Source: Treponema sp.
Lineage (GTDB): Bacteria > Spirochaetota > Spirochaetia > Treponematales > Breznakiellaceae
Reading direction: 5' to 3'
Length of the DNA stretch: 10,452 nt
Assembly (NCBI GenBank): GCA_031255615.1
Contig: JAIRSD010000162.1
Location: forward strand, 1-10,452
Every line of letters starts with the position of its first letter. Position 1 is the first letter of the stretch. Below are positions 5,938 to 10,452 of the stretch, piece by piece. The position numbers and the translations under genes were made by a program. Below the pieces are notes generated by a model. It was not told the origin of the DNA and ran no database searches. It worked only from the letters and a program-made list of their open reading frames with translations.

Positions 5938-7159
5938 GTCTGTTCCGAAACAGGGCCAGACTCTCGATATGGGCGGTCTGTGGATAAAAATCGAAAAGTT
6001 TTAGTCCCGCAAGCTCCCAGCCCTCCGACAGATCCCTGTAATCCCTGGCCAGGGAGGCGGGATCGCAGGACAGGTAGGCAAGAACGGGGGCGGGGCAGCG
6101 GGCAAGCCAACGCCGCATGGCGGGGGAAAGACCCCGCCGGGGGGGATCCGCGATAATAAGACCGTAGCCGTCCCGGCCGGCGGATCCGGCGGCTTCTTTT
6201 TTCTTCACCCATTCATTATCGGAGAGAGCGAAGAACCGGGCGTCCTTTCGGACGTTATCCCTGGCTAAATCCAGGGCGGCGGGGTTTTCCTCCAACAGTT
6301 CGACCCCGGAAAAACGGTCCCCCAGGAAACTGGCGAAGGTTCCCACCCCGCAGTACAGATCCGCCAGGGGAAGGGAACAGTCGGCCTCCGCCGCCAAGCC
6401 CAGGAGTTCCTCGATCAAAAGTTCCAGCATGGCCCCGTTGCTCTGGAAAAAAATCCCCGCGTCCATCGCCAGTTCCCGGTCCCTGATCCGCACCCTGCCC
6501 CGGCTTAGCTTCCCTTCCTGAAGGACCAGCCCTCCCCGGCTGTATAGATTAAAGCGATCCCTGCCGGGCGGGGCCTCCAGCTTCCCGGATGTAAGGATGC
6601 GCCGAATTCCCGGATCCGCCACCGGACAGTCTTCAAGGGGGACCACCCTGCCGCTCCGGGCGGATTTAAAACCCGGCCTCCCCCCGCCGCCTTCCAGCCC
6701 GCCGCTCCGGTGAAATTGGACCCGGTTGCGGTACTCCCATGGGGAAGAAGGGATGATCTCGCAGGCATCCAGGGGGGCATGGGCGATGCGGGCGAAGGCT
6801 TCCCGGAGGATTTCCCCCTTGGCCTCCAGTTGGGAACCGTAGTCCAGGTGCTGCAGCGTGCAGCCCCCGCAGGCGGGGCCCCCGTCCGGGCCAGGGGCGG
6901 GATAAAGGGGGCAGCGGGGCGCGGTCCGGCGGGGGGAGGCATCGATAAGTTCCACCAATGCCGCCTCTCCCCAGGCGGCATGCTCCCTTGTTATCCGGGC
7001 CCGTATCCGGTCCCCCGGTGCGGTGTAGGGGACAAAGAACACCCGGCCCCCGGGACGGGCAAGCCCCGCCCCCCCGGCGGCAATCCGCTCAACCTCCGCC
7101 TCAAACGTATCTTCCAGCGCCCTAACCCCCCATTCAAAAGCAAGCCTACATAAAAACAA
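5927..7159 (-). CDS. rlmD: 23S rRNA (uracil-C5)-methyltransferase, RlmD/RumA family
   Basis: SAM-dependent enzyme that methylates a uracil C5 in 23S rRNA (U1939 in E. coli). Numbering from the longer TTG start at 7180: residues about 25-80 form a TRAM RNA-binding domain, and Cys90, Cys104, Cys107 (CGGCTLQH) and Cys185 are the [4Fe-4S] ligands. FFQSNGAML (244-252) opens the methyltransferase core, DLYCGVGTF (274-282) binds SAM, ADPPRRG (344-350) is the conserved target-site motif, Cys372 in YLSCDP is the catalytic nucleophile, and Glu406 (HIESLALF) the general base. The Cys90-Cys104 gap is 13 residues, against five in E. coli RumA. The start is uncertain: no ATG or GTG precedes the TRAM domain. 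I prefer TTG at 7159 because the best minus-strand promoter would start RNA there; TTG at 7180 adds seven residues and would overlap the hydrolase frame. Its stop overlaps the start of the propeller gene. RlmC/RlmCD specificity cannot be excluded. Confidence 0.92.
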   Translation of the reverse strand: MFLCRLAFEWGVRALEDTFEAEVERIAAGGAGLARPGGRVFFVPYTAPGDRIRARITREHAAWGEAALVELIDASPRRTAPRCPLYPAPGPDGGPACGGCTLQHLDYGSQLEAKGEILREAFARIAHAPLDACEIIPSSPWEYRNRVQFHRSGGLEGGGGRPGFKSARSGRVVPLEDCPVADPGIRRILTSGKLEAPPGRDRFNLYSRGGLVLQEGKLSRGRVRIRDRELAMDAGIFFQSNGAMLELLIEELLGLAAEADCSLPLADLYCGVGTFASFLGDRFSGVELLEENPAALDLARDNVRKDARFFALSDNEWVKKKEAAGSAGRDGYGLIIADPPRRGLSPAMRRWLARCPAPVLAYLSCDPASLARDYRDLSEGWELAGLKLFDFYPQTAHIESLALFRNRHGR

Positions 7160-7165
7160 ACGTAA

Positions 7166-7193
7166 TTGATAGAATGCCAAATAAAGGTTACAA
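7166..7193 (-). promoter_or_regulatory. Candidate minus-strand promoter for rlmD
   Basis: On the minus strand, TTGTAA (7193-7188) and TATCAA (7171-7166) match 4 of 6 bases each of the -35 and -10 consensus, 16 nt apart. They lie almost exactly on top of the plus-strand promoter, each -35 covering the other's -10. RNA would start near 7159, at an in-frame TTG of the methyltransferase gene. The match is moderate and the call is inferred mainly from position. Confidence 0.35.
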
Positions 7194-7194
7194 T
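7166..7194 (+). promoter_or_regulatory. Sigma-70-type promoter of the hydrolase-pcnB operon
   Basis: TTGATA at 7166-7171 and TACAAT at 7189-7194 each match 5 of 6 consensus bases with a 17-nt spacer. RNA would start at about 7200-7202, on top of the ATG at 7201. If this promoter is used, the upstream ATG at 7174 lies before the transcript and cannot be the start, and the hydrolase message would have no leader. Confidence 0.6.
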
Positions 7195-7200
7195 TCTTTT

Positions 7201-8193
7201 ATGCGAGGACTGGATAGCCCGACGGATTCTACAGAATGGCTGCCCGCGGCCAAGGGGGGGCGCCTTTTTGTCCGGCGCTGGGTTTCCACAAAACCGGGCT
7301 TAGAGAAGCCCCGGGCTGTTCTACAGGTGGTGCACGGCATGGCGGAACATTCCCTCCGCTATGAGCGGCTTGCCCGCTGCCTCAACGCCGAAGGCATAGA
7401 AGTGTGGGCCATGGATCTTCGGGGCCACGGCCGCACGGCGGACCCGGCGGTCAACGATCCGGGCTGGGGGGGGCTTGCGGGGCACTGCGCCGATCAGGAT
7501 GGCTTTTCCCTGGTTACCGGGGACATTGAGGCCCTGAACCGGTTTATTATGGAACAACAGCCCGGCCTGCCCCTTTTTTTGCTGGGCCATTCCTGGGGTT
7601 CCTTCCTGGTTCAAAATTACATAGAAACCCACGGGGGGCAGGGGGGAATCAGGCTTTCCGGCTGTATACTATCGGGAACCAGGGGGCCCGATGGATTTAA
7701 GATCCGGGCCGGCGTCCCGGTGATGGATTTTCTTTCCCGGCTTGCGGGGGGCCGGCGTTACTCCCCCCTTTCCCGGGCCATTGCCGACGGCTCTTACAAC
7801 AAGCCCTTCCGTCCCAACCGGACCCCCTTCGACTGGCTTTCCCGGGACAACGCGGAGGTGGATAAGTACGTTGCGGATCCCCTCTGCGGGATCTTCTGTT
7901 CCTCCGGTTTCTACCGGGATCTTATCGGCCTTCTTGGACATATCCACCGGTCGGAACAGATGGACCGGATTGACCGGCGGCTGCCTATATATGTTTTTTC
8001 CGGCAGCGCGGACCCCGTGGGGGACATGGGGGCCAGCCCCAGCGCCCTGGCGGACGCTTACCGGGCCATGGGCATAGATAATTTGGAATTTGTCCTTTAT
8101 CCCGATGCCCGGCATGAACCGCTTAATGAAACCAACCGGGAAGAAGTAACGGAGAATCTTCTGGCCTGGATTTTAAAACATATTCCGGTGTAG
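7201..8193 (+). CDS. Alpha/beta-hydrolase, monoacylglycerol-lipase type (serine hydrolase)
   Basis: Serine hydrolase of the lysophospholipase/monoacylglycerol lipase group (Hydrolase_4 type), probably cleaving an ester of a fatty acid; the real substrate is unknown. Numbering from the ATG at 7174: VVHGMAEHS (52-60) gives the oxyanion-hole HG, MDLRGHGRT (80-88) is the typical second motif, Ser140 in GHSWGS is the nucleophile, Asp280 in SGSADPVGD the acid and His314 in DARHEPLNE the base. A cap segment lies around 170-260. No signal peptide or membrane segment is seen, so it should be cytosolic. From the ATG at 7201 the protein has 330 residues; from 7174 it has 339. I chose 7201 because the strong promoter would start RNA there and 7174 has no Shine-Dalgarno. 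AAAGG at 7183-7187 lies too far from 7201 to be convincing. The gene is 13 nt before pcnB and probably co-transcribed; no functional link to RNA metabolism is evident. Confidence 0.9.
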   Translation: MRGLDSPTDSTEWLPAAKGGRLFVRRWVSTKPGLEKPRAVLQVVHGMAEHSLRYERLARCLNAEGIEVWAMDLRGHGRTADPAVNDPGWGGLAGHCADQDGFSLVTGDIEALNRFIMEQQPGLPLFLLGHSWGSFLVQNYIETHGGQGGIRLSGCILSGTRGPDGFKIRAGVPVMDFLSRLAGGRRYSPLSRAIADGSYNKPFRPNRTPFDWLSRDNAEVDKYVADPLCGIFCSSGFYRDLIGLLGHIHRSEQMDRIDRRLPIYVFSGSADPVGDMGASPSALADAYRAMGIDNLEFVLYPDARHEPLNETNREEVTENLLAWILKHIPV

Positions 8194-8206
8194 ACGGAGA
8201 GTATCA

Positions 8207-9472
8207 GTGCGGATCCGTTATTCTGCAACCAAAGACGGGAAACCGGTCAAAAAGGCGGTGGTGTATACCCGCGACGAACACGGCATTGTCCTCGCCGATG
8301 TCGATCCTGACGCCGTTCGCATTACCGGACGCCTGCGGGACGAAGGGTATGAAACCTATATCGTGGGCGGCGCGGTGCGGGACCTCATTTTGGGGAAACG
8401 GCCCAAGGATTTTGACATTGCCAGCCAGGCCAGCCCCGGCCGGATCAAAAAGATCTTCCACAATTCCCGGATCATCGGCAACCGATTCCGGCTGGTCCAC
8501 GTATATGCGGGAAAGAATATCTTTGAGGTCTCTACCTTCCGTTCCCTTAAAGACGGGCATACCAGCAATACCTTCGGCACCATCGAAGAGGATGTCCTCC
8601 GGCGGGACTTTACCCTGAATGCCCTTTTCTACGACCCCCAAGAGCAAATTGTCGTGGATTACGTCGGAGGCATGGGGGACATCAGGAAAAAGAGAATCTG
8701 CCCCATCATCCCCCTGTCCGCCATCTTCACCGACGATCCCGTGCGGATGATCCGGGCGGTGAAATACGGAGCCGCTGCGGGCTTCAGACTGCCCCTGTCC
8801 CTGCGCTGGCGGATCCGGCGGGATTCCCCGCTCCTGGCTCAAATTTCCCCGTCCCGCCTTACCGAGGAGATTGGTAAAATCATCCGGTCCCCCGCCGCGG
8901 ACAAGATCGTCGAACAGCTCGACGCCATGGGACTCTACCGCTACCTCCAGCCCAACGCCGCGAACCTATTCAAGGAGAATCCCGGCTTCCGCCGCCGCTA
9001 CCTCGCAACCCTTGCCGCCGCCGCCGAGGAGGAAAAACCGGGCTGGCCCGTAGGCTCCCTGGTCCGGGACTTTTTGGAGAACACCATCGATTGGGAGTAC
9101 CCGGATCCCCAGGAAAATTACCGAACCGCCTTCATCGCGGCCCGCCGTTTCGTGCTTCCCATGAATCCCCCCCGGGCGGAACTGGATCATGGAATCCGCC
9201 TCATCTTCGCGGAACACGGTTTCACCATTAAGCGGAGCCGCTTCCCCATACGGCTTCGGGAAGATCGAGCCGACGGAGAACACCGGGAAAATTCCAGCAA
9301 AGCCCCCAGGGGAAGGCACCGGAACAGTTCCTCTCCTTCCAGCCCGGCGGAAGGCGGGCAGACCGCCGCCCCCCCCAAAAAACACCGGCGGCGGCGGAAA
9401 AGCTCCGCCCCCCAGACAACGGCCCCCAATCCCGGCGAACTGCGGCCTCCTCAAAATACCGCCCCCGGTTAA
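8207..9472 (+). CDS. pcnB: PcnB-type poly(A) polymerase / CCA-adding nucleotidyltransferase
   Basis: Class II template-independent nucleotidyltransferase that adds A residues to RNA 3' ends, marking RNA for decay (poly(A) polymerase), or repairs tRNA CCA ends. Residues 52-72 carry the catalytic core YIVGGAVRDLILG...DFDIA, with the metal-binding carboxylates Asp68 and Asp70. IIGNRFRLVHVY (89-100) closely matches the region that sets bacterial poly(A) polymerases apart from CCA enzymes. LRRDFTLNAL (131-140) and the DDPVRMIRAVKYGAAAGF block (176-193) are family motifs for base recognition and the helical neck. Residues about 350-421 form a Pro/Ser/Arg tail with KKHRRRRK, like the basic tails of PcnB proteins that aid RNA binding. 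The GTG start is set by GGAG (8196-8199), seven bases upstream, in the gap after the hydrolase. Whether it makes poly(A), CCA or both cannot be settled from sequence. Confidence 0.92.
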   Translation: MRIRYSATKDGKPVKKAVVYTRDEHGIVLADVDPDAVRITGRLRDEGYETYIVGGAVRDLILGKRPKDFDIASQASPGRIKKIFHNSRIIGNRFRLVHVYAGKNIFEVSTFRSLKDGHTSNTFGTIEEDVLRRDFTLNALFYDPQEQIVVDYVGGMGDIRKKRICPIIPLSAIFTDDPVRMIRAVKYGAAAGFRLPLSLRWRIRRDSPLLAQISPSRLTEEIGKIIRSPAADKIVEQLDAMGLYRYLQPNAANLFKENPGFRRRYLATLAAAAEEEKPGWPVGSLVRDFLENTIDWEYPDPQENYRTAFIAARRFVLPMNPPRAELDHGIRLIFAEHGFTIKRSRFPIRLREDRADGEHRENSSKAPRGRHRNSSSPSSPAEGGQTAAPPKKHRRRRKSSAPQTTAPNPGELRPPQNTAPG

Positions 9473-9483
9473 ACTCTCCGGAA

Positions 9484-9526
9484 CGGGGCGGCGCCAACGC
9501 CGAAAAACAGGATAAGCCCCGCCCCG
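9484..9526. terminator. Inverted repeat between convergent pcnB and dinB
   Basis: CGGGGCGG (9484-9491) pairs perfectly with CCGCCCCG (9519-9526) over 8 bp, enclosing 27 nt. A smaller competing stem CGGCG-CCAA-CGCCG (9489-9502) is followed by five A. The 83-nt gap between the two stops has no other content. On neither strand does a T-tract follow the outer stem, though the inner stem read on the minus strand is preceded, not followed, by T5. It may act as a weak two-way terminator; this is inferred from position. Confidence 0.3.
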
Positions 9527-9555
9527 CGGCCTCCGCGTCCGAAAAGGGGGAGGGC

Positions 9556-10452
9556 TCAATCCGACAGCCGCGACCGGAAACGCCGCAGCGCGGCGTTGGG
9601 AAAACGCTTGTTAATGTCCAGGATGGCCTTTTCAAGCCTCCGCTCCTTTTCCGCAGCGGGACTAAAAAGTTCCTGCTGCCGGGGCCCCTCCTCCAGGTTC
9701 ATAAGCCCCGCCCCGATAAGCCGCAGCCCCCTGCCGGGCTGGTATTTCTTCCTGAACAGGGCCAGCACCCTGGCGTAGAGATCGTTCAGGGACACCACCG
9801 GTTCGGGGGAGCTTTCCCGGCCCAGTTCGGTGGAAAAATCCCGGTAGCGGATCTTCACCTGAACCGTCCGGGCATGGCGGCCCTCCCTCAGGAGCCGCCA
9901 CATAAGGGTTTCCGAAATATCCAGCAGGGCGGATTCAATAATAAAATTATCGTAGAGATCGGAGGGAAAGGTCCGCTCCGTACTCATGGAACGGGAGCCC
10001 CGCTCGGTTTCAAAGGTTTCCGCCCCCTCCCCCCGGACCGCCCGGTACAGAAAAGCCCCGAAGGATTCCCCAAAAATCACCGCCAGGTTCTGCAGGGAAA
10101 GGCGGTGGATGTCCTCGCAGGTTTTAAGCCCCCTTTTCTGAAAGATCTCCCGGGTCTTTCCACCGGCCCCCCAAATTTTCTCCACCGGCAGGGAGCGCAT
10201 AAAAGCCTCTTCCCCGCCAGGGGGAACATGATACAGTCCGTCGGGCTTGGATATGCCGCTGGCAACCTTCGCTACATATTTGTTCGACGCCAGGCCCACG
10301 GAAAGGGTCAGCCCCGTCTGTTCCCGCACCGCCGTTTTCAGTTTCCGCGCCAGGACCTCCGGGGGGCCGAAGATTCCCCCGGTCCCGGTAATGTCCAAAA
10401 AGGCCTCGTCTATCGAAAGCTGCCGGACCTCCGGGGAAAAATCCCCAAAGAT
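9556..10452 (-). CDS. dinB: DNA polymerase IV (DinB, Y family), 5' end beyond the window
   Basis: Translesion DNA polymerase that copies past damaged bases with low fidelity, held to DNA by the sliding clamp. The frame stays open to the window edge, giving 298 residues and no start. The first residues in the window are IFGDFSPEVRQLSIDEAFLDIT, whose SIDEAF motif carries the second catalytic Asp/Glu pair. Roughly the first 90 residues, with the first catalytic Asp and steric gate, must lie outside. Further on come the palm strand TLSVGLASNKYVAKVAS, the helix-hairpin-helix thumb (LPVEKIWGAGGKTREIFQKRGLKTCEDI), the little-finger domain (from about MSTERTF on) and a clamp-binding QQELF about 40 residues before the end. 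The tail ILDINKRFPNAALRR is common in DinB. The gene converges on pcnB with an 83-nt gap. No LexA operator can be judged because the 5' end is missing. Confidence 0.94.
   Translation of the reverse strand: MFGDFSPEVRQLSIDEAFLDITGTGGIFGPPEVLARKLKTAVREQTGLTLSVGLASNKYVAKVASGISKPDGLYHVPPGGEEAFMRSLPVEKIWGAGGKTREIFQKRGLKTCEDIHRLSLQNLAVIFGESFGAFLYRAVRGEGAETFETERGSRSMSTERTFPSDLYDNFIIESALLDISETLMWRLLREGRHARTVQVKIRYRDFSTELGRESSPEPVVSLNDLYARVLALFRKKYQPGRGLRLIGAGLMNLEEGPRQQELFSPAAEKERRLEKAILDINKRFPNAALRRFRSRLSD

Noticed and set aside
4981..6156. Long plus-strand open frame of 391 codons opposite the propeller and rlmD genes
   Set aside because: It is Pro/Gly/Gln/Arg-rich with no recognisable motif, and it lies opposite two genes with clear signal peptide and catalytic motifs. 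It is the usual antisense shadow in GC-rich DNA.
1..10452. CRISPR array, insertion sequence, prophage or tRNA/rRNA genes
   Set aside because: No regularly spaced repeats, transposase or integrase motifs, cloverleaf or rRNA-like sequence was seen; all large frames are explained by housekeeping or envelope genes.

Overview
The window is an ordinary-looking chromosomal housekeeping stretch from a GC-rich bacterium (clearly above 55% G+C by eye, not counted), most likely a spirochaete of the Treponema group. The best taxonomic clue is the minus-strand gene at 2500-4086. It has a signal peptide, a conserved N-terminal domain, a long charged coiled coil and a repeat-like C-terminus, the layout of the spirochaetal P83/100 antigen family. 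Genes are tightly packed. Coding regions carry many runs of 7-9 G or C, and the non-coding stretches are more A+T-rich and contain several hairpins.

Layout from left to right. Positions 1-395 hold no convincing complete gene: a terminator-like hairpin (34-58), an A+T-richer leader stretch and a good sigma-70-type promoter (284-312). Two plus-strand genes follow as an operon, a NifS/IscS-type cysteine desulfurase (396-1652) and a two-domain NifU-type Fe-S scaffold (1656-2249), only 3 nt apart. Together they are a minimal Fe-S cluster assembly pair: NifS supplies sulfur and NifU builds the cluster. Positions 2250-2499 are a non-coding, hairpin-rich gap between convergent genes. The minus strand then carries three genes read right to left: an RlmD-type 23S rRNA uracil methyltransferase (5927-7159), an exported PQQ-type beta-propeller protein with a HEAT-like C-terminus (4246-5937, overlapping rlmD by 11 nt) and the P83/100-type protein (2500-4086). 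The methyltransferase needs a [4Fe-4S] cluster, so it is a plausible client of the Fe-S genes, but that link is only functional.

At about 7130-7200 transcription diverges. Two sigma-70-type promoters overlap on opposite strands, and each would start RNA almost exactly at an in-frame start codon (ATG at 7201 on plus, TTG at 7159 on minus). Neither codon has a well-placed Shine-Dalgarno sequence, so both messages may be leaderless. To the right on the plus strand lie an alpha/beta-hydrolase of the monoacylglycerol-lipase type (7201-8193) and, 13 nt later, a PcnB-type poly(A) polymerase/CCA-adding nucleotidyltransferase with an Arg-rich tail (8207-9472). A short hairpin-bearing gap separates this from a convergent minus-strand DNA polymerase IV gene (9556-10452), which lacks its 5' end because the window stops.

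I found no mobile element, CRISPR array, tRNA or rRNA gene and no clearly new defence or metabolic system. The observations most worth checking are the symmetrical leaderless divergent promoter, the G9 tract in the P83/100-type gene, the propeller-like C-terminus of that protein beside a full propeller protein, and the poly(A)-polymerase signature in the PcnB homologue.
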